Assembly (NCBI GenBank): GCA_963761035.1
Contig: CAVXFH010000002.1
Coordinates: forward strand, 496,001 to 560,000
Source of the DNA: JARRQJ01 sp963761035
Lineage (GTDB): Bacteria > Pseudomonadota > Gammaproteobacteria > DRLM01
Length of the DNA stretch: 64,000 nucleotides
Direction of reading: 5' to 3'
Shown here: positions 55,950 through 64,000 of the stretch, one piece after another
How positions within the stretch are numbered: position 1 is the stretch's first letter
Layout of the letters: the number at the start of each line of letters is the position of its first letter
Notes under the pieces: model-generated
The model's input: only the letters and a program-made list of their open reading frames with translations
Database searches by the model: none
Told to the model about the DNA's origin: nothing
Position numbers and translations under genes: made by a program

Positions 55950-56701
55950 GGCGCCTGCTGTCCCTGTAATAACTCCGCTTCCTGTGACGTGGGAAACTTC
56001 TCTTGCAGTTGCTTGGCGTACTTGGCGACGCTGATCACGTCGCCAAGTTTGCGCTCTACCCTTACCCCTAACCATAAAATCGCCGGTGAAACCGGGGCAA
56101 CTTCTAGATAGCGTTGCAAGAAGGCGCGCGCATGCAGGTAATCCTGTTGTTTGAATTTGAGATCCGCCAATTCATACAAGGCTTCGGGCATATTCGGATT
56201 CGCCCGCAGGGCATCACGAAAATATTCCTCGGCTTTGGCCGTATCCGCGGCTTTCAGCGCGCACACGCCAGCATTGTTATAGGCCTCTTCCGGTGTTTTA
56301 TAAAAGGGTTGCTTGGCGGCGGAAAGAAACTTTTCCCGCGCCTCGTCCAACCGCTGCTGGCGGCAGAGAAATACGCCGTAATTATTGAGCAACATTGGGT
56401 TCGACGGCGTCAATGATAATGCCTTGCGATAGTGTTCTTCCGCTTCGCTGTTTTTACCCAATTTCATGTAGAGTTGCGCGATGTAGTGATGGGCGTTGGC
56501 CGACTTGGCGTCCAGCTCAAGGGCATGCTGAAGCTTCTGCATGGCCAGCTCGTCGTTGCCCTGCTCCATGTAGGCGAGACCTAGTTGCGCATTGTCCTCC
56601 GCCGCGATGTGGGGATTGCCCGGTTTGCTGCCGCTGGTCGTGCAAGCGACGGCCACCAGCAGTATCGTCAGTAAGCTTATCGCCCTCCCGCCCGGCATCA
56701 T
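55946..56701 (-). CDS. pilF: Type IV pilus biogenesis lipoprotein PilF/PilW
   Basis: 251 residues. Lipobox LLVAVACTTS gives a lipidated Cys near 20; six TPR repeats follow (AQLGLAYMEQGNDELAMQKL, AHHYIAQLYMKLGKNSEAEE and others). It pilots the secretin PilQ to the outer membrane. Overlaps rlmN and rodZ by ATGA. No other pilus genes are in the window, so the pilus itself must be encoded elsewhere. Confidence 0.95.
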   Translation of the reverse strand: MMPGGRAISLLTILLVAVACTTSGSKPGNPHIAAEDNAQLGLAYMEQGNDELAMQKLQHALELDAKSANAHHYIAQLYMKLGKNSEAEEHYRKALSLTPSNPMLLNNYGVFLCRQQRLDEAREKFLSAAKQPFYKTPEEAYNNAGVCALKAADTAKAEEYFRDALRANPNMPEALYELADLKFKQQDYLHARAFLQRYLEVAPVSPAILWLGVRVERKLGDVISVAKYAKQLQEKFPTSQEAELLQGQQAP

Positions 56702-57813
56702 CGTGCTATTCGCTCCTGGATCGAGGCAAAGCGCTGCGAACGTCGGGGGCGATCCATCACCCGTCCCACCAATTGACCGCAGGCGGCATCGATATCGTCG
56801 CCGCGGGTCCTGCGGGTTACCGTCACTAGGCCGGCCTCGGTCACGATGCGACGAAACTCGGCGATGGTTTCCGGCCGGGAGCAGGCGTACACGGTTCTGG
56901 GAAAGGGATTGAAAGGGATCAAATTTACCTTGGCAGGCACGCTCTCCAGCAACTTTACCAGTTCCCGCGCATGGGCAGGGCTGTCATTGATGCCATCCAA
57001 CATTACATATTCGAAGGTCACCCTGCGGTGCGGAGCGCCATCCACGTAGCGGCGGCAAGCCGCCATCAACTCGGCAATGGGATATTTTTTGTTCAAAGGC
57101 ACCAGTTGGTCGCGCAGCGCGTCATTGGGCGCATGCAAAGACACCGCCAAACTGACGTGGTTCGCGGCGCGCAACTGATCGATCATGGGCACCATTCCCG
57201 CGGTACTCAGGGTCACTCGCCGTTTCGATAAACCATAAGCGAAGTCGTCGGTCATGACATTTATCGCTTTCACCACGTTGTCAAAATTAAGCAGGGGTTC
57301 GCCCATGCCCATCAGTACCACGTTGGTGATGCGCCGTTCCCCTTTGGGCGTATCGCCCAAGGCGCGATAGGCCACCAGCATCTGGCCGATGATCTCGGCG
57401 CTGCTGAGATTCCGGTTGAAACCCTGTTGCGCGGTGGAACAAAAAGTACAGTTGAGCGAACATCCCACCTGCGATGACACGCATAACGTACCGCGGCCGC
57501 TCTCGGGAATAAAGACCGTTTCGATGCAATTCCCGTTGTCGAGTTTGAGCAACCATTTGCGGGTACCGTCGTGGGAGCCTTGCTCCATCACCAGCTCCGG
57601 CAAGCGGATCTGCGTTGTCTCCTGCAAACGGATACGCAATTTCTTGCTGAGATTGGTCATGGCGGTAAAGTCGTCGACGCCGCGCTGGTGTATCCATTGC
57701 AATACCTGAGTCGCGCGAAAGGCCTTTTCCCCCATCGCGTTGAAGATGACCTCCATCGCTTGTCGATCGAAGTCCAGCAGGTTTATCTTGTCGGTCGCAA
57801 GACTCAAGGGCAA
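56698..57813 (-). CDS. rlmN: 23S rRNA (A2503-C2)/tRNA (A37-C2) methyltransferase RlmN
   Basis: 371 residues, radical SAM enzyme. Iron-sulphur Cys motif SLNCTFCS near 108-117, second catalytic Cys near the C-terminus (VYACSRPET is close to it), and family motif MGMGEPLLNFDNV. The start appears to be TTG at 57813, directly after the ndk stop; homology begins at KINLLDFDRQ a few codons later, so the exact start is uncertain. Confidence 0.95.
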   Translation of the reverse strand: MPLSLATDKINLLDFDRQAMEVIFNAMGEKAFRATQVLQWIHQRGVDDFTAMTNLSKKLRIRLQETTQIRLPELVMEQGSHDGTRKWLLKLDNGNCIETVFIPESGRGTLCVSSQVGCSLNCTFCSTAQQGFNRNLSSAEIIGQMLVAYRALGDTPKGERRITNVVLMGMGEPLLNFDNVVKAINVMTDDFAYGLSKRRVTLSTAGMVPMIDQLRAANHVSLAVSLHAPNDALRDQLVPLNKKYPIAELMAACRRYVDGAPHRRVTFEYVMLDGINDSPAHARELVKLLESVPAKVNLIPFNPFPRTVYACSRPETIAEFRRIVTEAGLVTVTRRTRGDDIDAACGQLVGRVMDRPRRSQRFASIQERIAR

Positions 57814-58245
57814 TCACCGTGTCCGCTTGCAGATGTCACCGGGCTCGAAGAAAAACGCGATTTCCTGCTTCGCCGTGTCCGCGGCATCGGAGCCGTGCAC
57901 CGCATTCTCCTCGACGCTGTCGGCGAAATCGGCGCGGATTGTCCCCGGCGCCGCGTTCTTGGGATTGGTCGCGCCCATGATGTCGCGATGATTTACCACG
58001 GCATTGTCGCCTTCCAACACTTGCACCATCACGGGCCCGGTGGTCATGAAGCTCACCAGATCGTTATAAAAGGGCCGCCCTTTATGCACGCTATAAAAGG
58101 CCTCGGCCTGTTCGCGACTGAGATGCATCATGCGCGCGGCAACGATACGCAAACCGGCTTGTTCAAAACGGCGATAGATCTCTCCGATAATGTTCTTGGC
58201 GACGGCATCGGGTTTTATAATAGACAGGGTACGCTCAACGGCCAT
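57814..58245 (-). CDS. ndk: Nucleoside diphosphate kinase
   Basis: 143 residues. MAVERTLSIIKPDAVAKN is the standard start, favouring ATG 58245 over an upstream in-frame start at 58263. Active-site His117 is in NAVHGSDA. Moves phosphate between nucleoside tri- and diphosphates. Here it lies between iscA and rlmN, the order seen in many gammaproteobacteria. Confidence 0.97.
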   Translation of the reverse strand: MAVERTLSIIKPDAVAKNIIGEIYRRFEQAGLRIVAARMMHLSREQAEAFYSVHKGRPFYNDLVSFMTTGPVMVQVLEGDNAVVNHRDIMGATNPKNAAPGTIRADFADSVEENAVHGSDAADTAKQEIAFFFEPGDICKRTR

Positions 58246-58383
58246 GTAAATTCTCCACACCAAATGAAATTAAAGATAGACTTCCGCGCTGCGGAGATCA
58301 GGAAAAAAAGGTCAGCTAGTTTAACGTCTTACTGGCGCATTCGCAATGCGAATCGCGGAAATTTGGCGCCGCTGCCACCGGGC

Positions 58384-58707
58384 TCAAACGCTGAAACTCT
58401 CGCCGCAACCGCAACTGTCTTTGACGTTGGGATTATTGAACTTGAAAAATGAATTGAGTCCCTCGCGGACGTAGTCCAATTCCATGCCTTCCAGATAAGT
58501 CAGGCTGTCCGCCGCCACGATCACCTTGACTCCGTCCTGTTCATACACCACATCGTCGGCATTGACGGCGTCAGCGAAATCGAGCACATAGGCAAAGCCG
58601 GAACAGCCGGACTTCTTCACTCCGACCCGCAGCCCTCCCACCTTGCCGCGCCGGACCATAAAATTCTTCACATATTCAACGGCCGACGGTGTCAACGCAA
58701 TTGCCAT
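58384..58707 (-). CDS. iscA: Iron-sulphur cluster assembly protein IscA
   Basis: 107 residues, the exact IscA length, with the three ligand Cys at 35 (SGCSG), 99 and 101 (CGCG). The end NNPNVKDSCGCGESF is closer to IscA than to ErpA. Carries iron-sulphur clusters to targets. It follows iscS by 77 bases; iscU, which normally lies between them, is not here. hscBA and fdx are not present downstream either. Confidence 0.93.
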   Translation of the reverse strand: MAIALTPSAVEYVKNFMVRRGKVGGLRVGVKKSGCSGFAYVLDFADAVNADDVVYEQDGVKVIVAADSLTYLEGMELDYVREGLNSFFKFNNPNVKDSCGCGESFSV

Positions 58708-58784
58708 TATCGTTTACCTCAATCTATTTCAAAGACTTAAACTTTAAGACCGCTATGATTATACCCGGTTCCGGGCGTACCGTC

Positions 58785-59936
58785 TCAGGCCCATCCGGTT
58801 AACGGCAGGCTGCGAAACTGTTTGAACAGTGCGCTGAGTGTATTGAATACGGCATCTGCGTCGGCGAGGGTGTTGTCCCGGCCGAAGCTAATGCGAATCG
58901 CGCTACGTCCCGCCTCCCCTACCACACCCATGGCCACCAGCACATGGCTGGGCTCGGTGCTGCCCGCCGCACAGGCGGATCCGCTGGAAACGGCAATCTC
59001 GGCCTGATCCAGGTGCATCACCAGCGTCTCGCCATCGATGCCGGGGACCAGCACCATAACGGTATTGGCCAAACGTTCAGCCTGCTCCGCCACGATAACG
59101 ATTTCAGGCAATTCCCGATACAAACGCCGTTCGAAATGCCGGCGTAATTGCGTACTCGCGGCGACACGTTCCGGCCGTTCCCGGGCCGCCAACTCCGCCG
59201 CCATCCCGAACCCCACAATGCCGGCCACATTCTCCGTACCGCCCCGTAAATCCCATTGTTGTCCGCCGCCATGGAGCAAAGGACACAATTCAACGCCGCG
59301 ATCCACTATCAGCGCGCCGACTCCCTTAGGGCCGTAGATCTTGTGCGACGACAGGCTCATGAGCTGAACGCCGGCGGCGAAAAAATCCAGCGGCAACTTG
59401 CCCGCCGCCTGCACGGCATCGCAATGCAATACCGCGCCTCCGCGGCGCACGATGTCGCCTAACACCGCGATATCCTGGATTACGCCGGTCTCGTTATTGG
59501 CGGCCATGACCGATACCAATCGGGTCTGGGCGGTCATTGACGCCATCAAGGCCGCCGGCGTTACCTGCCCATGTTCATCAACGGCGACGATGTCCAGGCC
59601 ATAACCTTGTTCCGCCAGGGCGCGGGCCGGCACCAACACCGAGGCGTGCTCAACGGCGCTCACCGCCAGACGCTGTCCGGGAAAATTCATCATTACGCCT
59701 TTCAGGGCGAAATTATTGGCCTCGGTACCGCCGCTGGTAAAAATGACTTGGGAAGGCTGCACCTTGGCCAAAACGGCGACCTGTTCGCGCGCCTGTTCCA
59801 CCGCGCCGCGCGCCAATCTCCCCAAGCTGTGAATACTGGAAGGATTACCGAAGTGCTCGCGCAGGTAGGGTTCCATCGCCGCGCGAACCCGCGGATCCAG
59901 CGGGGTGGTTGCGTTATGATCGAGATAAGCGAGCAT
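58785..59936 (-). CDS. iscS: Cysteine desulfurase (IscS/NifS type)
   Basis: 383 residues. PLP lysine in SSHKIYGPKGVGAL, PLP-binding ANNETGVIQD, and catalytic Cys in SSGSACAAGSTEPSHVL. The longer Gly-containing loop after Cys (AAGSTEP) is more NifS-like than E. coli IscS. Supplies sulphur for iron-sulphur clusters. ATG 59936 (MLAYLDHNATTPLD) is preferred over 60023 because it begins at the family start. It follows iscR by 34 bases. Confidence 0.93.
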   Translation of the reverse strand: MLAYLDHNATTPLDPRVRAAMEPYLREHFGNPSSIHSLGRLARGAVEQAREQVAVLAKVQPSQVIFTSGGTEANNFALKGVMMNFPGQRLAVSAVEHASVLVPARALAEQGYGLDIVAVDEHGQVTPAALMASMTAQTRLVSVMAANNETGVIQDIAVLGDIVRRGGAVLHCDAVQAAGKLPLDFFAAGVQLMSLSSHKIYGPKGVGALIVDRGVELCPLLHGGGQQWDLRGGTENVAGIVGFGMAAELAARERPERVAASTQLRRHFERRLYRELPEIVIVAEQAERLANTVMVLVPGIDGETLVMHLDQAEIAVSSGSACAAGSTEPSHVLVAMGVVGEAGRSAIRISFGRDNTLADADAVFNTLSALFKQFRSLPLTGWA

Positions 59937-59970
59937 CAATTTGGACCGGACGATGCCCGTTCCAGGCTCA

Positions 59971-60432
59971 TTACGCCATGGTGATGGAACGTGCCGCCAT
60001 GGCATCTTGGCGAGCGGACACATCCCTAGTAGTACGCCGCTCCACCAACTCCCCCAAGCTGATCCCGCTCAAGAAGTCGGATATCTGCTTGCTGAGATCG
60101 AACCACAAATCATGGGTCAAGCAGGCCTGGCCATCTTGGCAATCTCCCTTACCCCCGCAGCGGGTAGCATCGATCTTCTCATCTATGGCATTGAGTACCT
60201 CGACGATGGTGATGTCATCCGCGACACGGTTTAAGCGGTAACCACCCCCCGGTCCCCGCGCGCTCTTGACCAGGCCTTGGCGCCGCAAGCGTGCAAAGAG
60301 TTGTTCCAGATAAGACAAGGAAATACCTTGCCGTTGCGAGATTTCCGCCAATGGAATCGGGCTATCATTAGCGTGAATTGCCAAATCTAGCATTGCAGTC
60401 ACCGCATAACGACCTTTGGTTGTCAGTTTCAT
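59971..60432 (-). CDS. iscR: Iron-sulphur cluster regulator IscR (Rrf2 family)
   Basis: 153 residues. Winged-helix DNA-binding part with KGRYAVTAMLDLA and SLSYLEQLFARLR; cluster ligands Cys92, Cys98, Cys104 and His107 are at the same positions as in E. coli IscR. Represses this operon when it carries a [2Fe-2S] cluster. First gene of iscR-iscS-iscA-ndk on the minus strand. Confidence 0.96.
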   Translation of the reverse strand: MKLTTKGRYAVTAMLDLAIHANDSPIPLAEISQRQGISLSYLEQLFARLRRQGLVKSARGPGGGYRLNRVADDITIVEVLNAIDEKIDATRCGGKGDCQDGQACLTHDLWFDLSKQISDFLSGISLGELVERRTTRDVSARQDAMAARSITMA

Positions 60433-60528
60433 GGTTCACCCTTCCAATTGCCCCAATAGTAGTAGGCCTATTGTACTTGACCCACTTTCGACGTCAACAA
60501 TTGTTTTCCCCGATCCGGGCGACGACCA

Positions 60529-61305
60529 CTACCGGGATTCACCTTCGTGAGGCGGCCCGGTGAGCTCACTGGATTCTAAGGCAGGCAAGGGCATGTCCTT
60601 AATTTCAATATCCGCTTTTTTTAGCGATTCGCACATCATTTCCAGCTTACTATCCATAGCATGGATGTGATCGAGCATGCGATCAATGGCATTTGCCACT
60701 GGATCGGGCATGTCCTGTGTAGTGCCATAGGCGTCGAAGCCGATCCTCTTGGCGAAGTCGCGGCGGCGCTGATGATTCTCGTCCGGTGCGGCATCCCGTT
60801 TCACCACTCGCCCGGGAATACCGACCACCGTGGCGCCCGCCGGCACATCCTTCACCACCACGGCGTTGGATCCGATGCGTGCTCCAGCTCCTACCATTAT
60901 GGGGCCAAGCACCTTGGCCCCCGCCCCCACCACCACGTCATTTCCCAAGGTGGGATGGCGCTTGCCCTTATTCCAGCTTGTACCACCCAGGGTGACACCG
61001 TGATAGAGCGTGCAATCATCCCCAATCTCCGCCGTCTCGCCAACCACCACACCCATACCGTGATCGATGAAGAAACGCCGTCCGATGCGGGCGGCGGGAT
61101 GAATTTCGATGCCGGTCCACCAGCGCGCCAGTCCCGAAAGCCAGCGCGCCAGCCATTTCAGCCCCGCGTTCCACAGGGCATGGGTCAATCGATATAACAA
61201 TACGGCATGCACCCCGGGATAGGTCGTGATCACCTCGAAAAAGGTGCGCGCGGCCGGATCACGGTCAAAAACGCTATTGATGTCTTCACGCAGGCGCTCA
61301 AACAT
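60529..61305 (-). CDS. cysE: Serine O-acetyltransferase
   Basis: 258 residues. Left-handed beta-helix hexapeptide repeats (IHPAARIGRRFFIDHGMGVV, then GDDCTLYHGVTLGG with catalytic His) after an N-terminal helical part. Makes O-acetylserine for cysteine synthesis, a fitting neighbour of a cysteine desulfurase. The C-terminal tail is about 70 residues and ends without the short CysK-binding Ile tail of the E. coli enzyme. Confidence 0.95.
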   Translation of the reverse strand: MFERLREDINSVFDRDPAARTFFEVITTYPGVHAVLLYRLTHALWNAGLKWLARWLSGLARWWTGIEIHPAARIGRRFFIDHGMGVVVGETAEIGDDCTLYHGVTLGGTSWNKGKRHPTLGNDVVVGAGAKVLGPIMVGAGARIGSNAVVVKDVPAGATVVGIPGRVVKRDAAPDENHQRRRDFAKRIGFDAYGTTQDMPDPVANAIDRMLDHIHAMDSKLEMMCESLKKADIEIKDMPLPALESSELTGPPHEGESR

Positions 61306-61413
61306 AATCTATTGAAATCGATTGGCTATTGATAATGACTATACTATACATGTCGATAAAAGTAGCATGCCCTGATCGCGAGAAAATTTCATCGACCATG
61401 CGCGCAGTGCGCG

Positions 61414-62151
61414 TTATAAGCCGCGTTTATCCGCTAACTTCAGCACATGTCGTTCCACCGCCGTCAGAATACCGCGCAGAATATTGACCTCATTGCTGTC
61501 CAGCTCGACGCGATTGAACAGCCGCCGCAGCCGCCGCATCAAGTGCTTGGGGTTGTCGGGATCGAGGAACTCCAGATCCAGCAGTACCTGTTCCAGGTGC
61601 CGGTAAAATCTTTCCCGGGCTTCGGCGGAGGCCAAGGGCTCTCCCAAGGCGGCAGCCGGTACAGCGCCGCCGCCCGCCATGCGCAGTTCATAGGTGACGA
61701 CTTGTACCGCCGCGGCCACATTGAGCGAGGCGAATTCGGGATGCGTGGGGATAGTCACGAGATAGTTGCAGCGATCGAGTTCCTCATTGGTTAGCCCGGC
61801 TTGTTCGCGGCCGAAGACGAAGGCCACCTCGTCTGTCACCGCTGCACTGAATGCCCGGTGCGCCGCCTGCCGCGGGTCCAGTTGCGGCCAAGGAATCTTG
61901 CGGGCTCGGGCGCTGGCACCGAAAACCATGCCGCAGCCCGTTAAGGCCTCATCGAGGGTCTCGCACATCACCGCGCCCGCCAAGATATCATCGGCGCCCG
62001 CTGCACGGGCGGTGGCCTTATGGTTCGGGTAACGCTGCGGCTTTACCAGGAACAAGCGCGTCACGCCCATGTTCTTCATGGCGCGCGCCGCCGCCCCGAC
62101 ATTCCCGGGATGAGTGGTCTCCACCATCACGATGCGTAACCTTTCCAACAT
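61414..62151 (-). CDS. trmJ: tRNA (cytidine/uridine-32-2'-O-) methyltransferase TrmJ
   Basis: 245 residues, SPOUT fold. Knot motifs include VMVETTHPGNVGAAARAMKN at the start and LVTIPTHPEFASLNVAAAVQ at about 130-150, VAFVFGREQAGL between. C-terminal helical part (about 170-245) is family-typical. Divergent from suhB across 137 bases, the usual arrangement. Confidence 0.96.
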   Translation of the reverse strand: MLERLRIVMVETTHPGNVGAAARAMKNMGVTRLFLVKPQRYPNHKATARAAGADDILAGAVMCETLDEALTGCGMVFGASARARKIPWPQLDPRQAAHRAFSAAVTDEVAFVFGREQAGLTNEELDRCNYLVTIPTHPEFASLNVAAAVQVVTYELRMAGGGAVPAAALGEPLASAEARERFYRHLEQVLLDLEFLDPDNPKHLMRRLRRLFNRVELDSNEVNILRGILTAVERHVLKLADKRGL

Positions 62152-62288
62152 CTCTCAACTCTCAATAATTATCTTGAACTCACAAGAAATTCAAAAGCTG
62201 CCTTCGCGACGGCTAGTTTGCTATTCTAGCCGCTTTTGCTTATCCCCTAAGTCATTCAGGGCCAGCAGCCAAGCCGACTGTTAAAACC

Positions 62289-63167
62289 ATGCACGCACTA
62301 TTGAACATCGCCATCACCGCCGCGCGTAAAGCCGGCAGCTTTATCTCCCGCGCCGTGGAACGGGTTGACACCTTACAAGTGGACAGCAAGGGCTACAACG
62401 ATTTTGTCAGCGAAGTAGACCGTCGCGCCGAACAGGAAATCATCCATGTCATCCATAAGGCCTATCCCAACCACGGCATCCTCGCCGAAGAAAGCGGAGG
62501 ACACGCCGGGGACGACTCGGTGTGGATCATCGACCCCTTGGACGGCACTACCAACTTTCTTCATGGCTTTCCACAATTTGCCGTCTCCATCGCCTTGCAG
62601 CACCATCGGCGTTTTGAGGTGGCGGTAGTCTACGACCCGCTGCGCGACGAACTATTCACCGCCATTCGCGGCTCCGGGGCGCAACTGAATGATAGACGTC
62701 TCCGCGTTGCCAAAGCCAAGGGGCTGGACGGAGCCCTCATCGGCACAGGTTTTCCCTTTAAAGACCAAACCCACCTCGACGCCTATCTGGGCATGTTCAA
62801 AACCCTGCTACCGCGCACCGCGGGCATCCGCCGCGCGGGCTCCGCCGCCCTGGACTTGGCCTATGTGGCCGCCGGCCGCCTCGACGGCTTTTGGGAGATC
62901 GGCCTCAAGCCGTGGGACATGGCCGCCGGCATCTTGCTCATCCAAGAGTCGGGCGGGATCATCGGCGATTTTCGCGGCGGCCAGGATTTCTTTAGTACCG
63001 GCAATATCGTCACCGGCAATATCCGCGTATACGAGGCCTTAGTGGCGGCCATTCAACCCTATGTTACTCCGGCGCTACAACCGGGCGTCAGCCCCAATGC
63101 GCCCCAATCAGGCAAACCGCGCCGCCGCTTGGGCACACGCGGCACGGCACCCAAGGAACCAAAATGA
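62289..63167 (+). CDS. suhB: Inositol-1-monophosphatase family protein SuhB
   Basis: 292 residues. Metal-binding motif DPLDGTTNF near 84 with the Glu in AEES, and second motif WDMAAGILLIQESGG near 215. In E. coli it is also a transcription factor for rRNA antitermination. The C-terminal tail (about 260-292) is longer than usual and rich in Pro, Gly and Arg. Its stop overlaps the next start (ATGA). Confidence 0.96.
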   Translation: MHALLNIAITAARKAGSFISRAVERVDTLQVDSKGYNDFVSEVDRRAEQEIIHVIHKAYPNHGILAEESGGHAGDDSVWIIDPLDGTTNFLHGFPQFAVSIALQHHRRFEVAVVYDPLRDELFTAIRGSGAQLNDRRLRVAKAKGLDGALIGTGFPFKDQTHLDAYLGMFKTLLPRTAGIRRAGSAALDLAYVAAGRLDGFWEIGLKPWDMAAGILLIQESGGIIGDFRGGQDFFSTGNIVTGNIRVYEALVAAIQPYVTPALQPGVSPNAPQSGKPRRRLGTRGTAPKEPK

Positions 63168-63976
63168 GTCCTGGCCGCCTCCCTACGGTTGTCGAACCCG
63201 AGGAACTGCAGGACGCCCTCCACCGCGACGATGTTCTCATCGTCGACCTCTCCCCGCCCTATCATCAATCCCACATTCCAAACTCGGTACATCTCGACTA
63301 CGCCAGAATCATCAGTCCACGGCCGCCGATCACGGGGCAGTTGCCGGAGCCCGTGCAACTCAGTGCATTACTATCCTCCCTGGGCCTCACCGCCGACAGT
63401 CATGTAGTGGCCTATGACGACGAAGGCGGCGGCAAGGCCTGCCGCTTATTGTGGACCTTGGACGTTACCGGCCACGGCTATTATTCACTGCTCAATGGCG
63501 GTCTCAGCGCCTGGCTGAACGAGCACTACCCCACCAGTAAACAACGCAGGCATGTTGTCACCACGTCCTATGATATTCGCATCAACGACAATGTGATCGC
63601 CGATAAGAATTATATTCTCGGTCATCTGCACCAACCCACCACCGCCATCGTCGATTGCCGTACCCCGTCGGAATACGCGGGTCACGACGCCCTCGCACAA
63701 CGTGGCGGCCACATTCCCGGCGCGGTGAATATCGAGTGGACCCGCGTCATCGATCAACAGCGCAATCTGCGCATCAAATCCCCGGATAGGTTGCGCGCCC
63801 TCTTTGAAGCGACGGGCGTCACACCGGATAAAGAAGTTATTACCTACTGCCATAGCCATCGCCGCTCCGCGTTAATCTATTTCGTGCTGAAAAGCTTAGG
63901 CTACGCCCGGGTAAGAGGCTACCCCGGGTCCTGGTCGGAATGGGGTAACGATCCCCACACACCCATTGAATCCTAA
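63164..63976 (+). CDS. Two-domain sulfurtransferase (rhodanese-like, SseA type)
   Basis: 270 residues with two rhodanese domains; the N-terminal one (about 8-130) lacks the active Cys and the C-terminal one (about 145-268) has it in TYCHSHRRSA. The six-residue loop CHSHRR differs from both rhodanese CRxGxR and mercaptopyruvate CGSGVT types, so the natural donor is uncertain. Translationally coupled to suhB. Confidence 0.9.
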   Translation: MSPGRLPTVVEPEELQDALHRDDVLIVDLSPPYHQSHIPNSVHLDYARIISPRPPITGQLPEPVQLSALLSSLGLTADSHVVAYDDEGGGKACRLLWTLDVTGHGYYSLLNGGLSAWLNEHYPTSKQRRHVVTTSYDIRINDNVIADKNYILGHLHQPTTAIVDCRTPSEYAGHDALAQRGGHIPGAVNIEWTRVIDQQRNLRIKSPDRLRALFEATGVTPDKEVITYCHSHRRSALIYFVLKSLGYARVRGYPGSWSEWGNDPHTPIES

Positions 63977-64000
63977 AATTGATAGCGCAATAAATAAATG

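Overview
The window looks like a chromosome segment of a gammaproteobacterium, probably a free-living relative of the Chromatiales-type lineages. The best evidence is a conserved backbone known from many gammaproteobacteria: tadA - guaA - guaB - xseA - der - bamB - yfgM-like - hisS - rodZ - pilF - rlmN - ndk - iscA - iscS - iscR - cysE - trmJ - suhB. I cannot name the species. Two usual members are missing from their places: ispG between rodZ and hisS, and iscU between iscS and iscA.

Layout. 1-10.3 kb: the 5' part of glgB (it runs off the left edge), a PEBP-like protein, a stress block (hsp20, lon, a frameshifted universal stress gene, a PilZ protein, a decayed second hsp20), then a lipid-modification pair (FAD oxidoreductase plus cyclopropane-synthase-like methyltransferase, resembling 10-methyl fatty acid genes) and a Spy/CpxP-like periplasmic protein. 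10.9-26.6 kb: an accessory region. It holds phage-integrase remains, a minus-strand iron/substrate cassette (FecI-like sigma, FecR, TonB receptor, ABC ATPase and two permeases), a frameshifted IS91-type transposase, a truncated Fic gene, an intact AbiE-type toxin-antitoxin pair with a palindromic operator, a small protein plus ImmA/IrrE protease pair, and a second, decayed AbiE pair. It ends at a tRNA-Ser(CGA) gene whose 3' end points into the region.

27-32 kb: an orphan MalT-like ATPase domain, tadA, and a four-gene FTR1-type iron uptake unit behind a Fur-box-like sequence, inserted between tadA and guaA. 32-38 kb: guaA, guaB, xseA and an M23 peptidase. 38.1-41.5 kb: a defence cluster of a TIR protein, a two-gene TIR-like plus caspase-like pair (the architecture of type IV Thoeris) and a zinc-ribbon membrane protein. 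A diverged 46-bp repeat follows each of these three units in the same orientation, giving a cassette-like layout that gene calling alone does not show. This is the most interesting part of the window.

41.5-51.7 kb: B12-dependent ribonucleotide reductase, der, a cobalt/nickel ECF transporter (cbiMQO) that could feed B12 synthesis for that reductase, and a LysR-azoreductase-pirin group. 51.8-64 kb: the core run from bamB to suhB, ending with a two-domain sulfurtransferase. All calls are from reading sequence only; no database search or folding was run.
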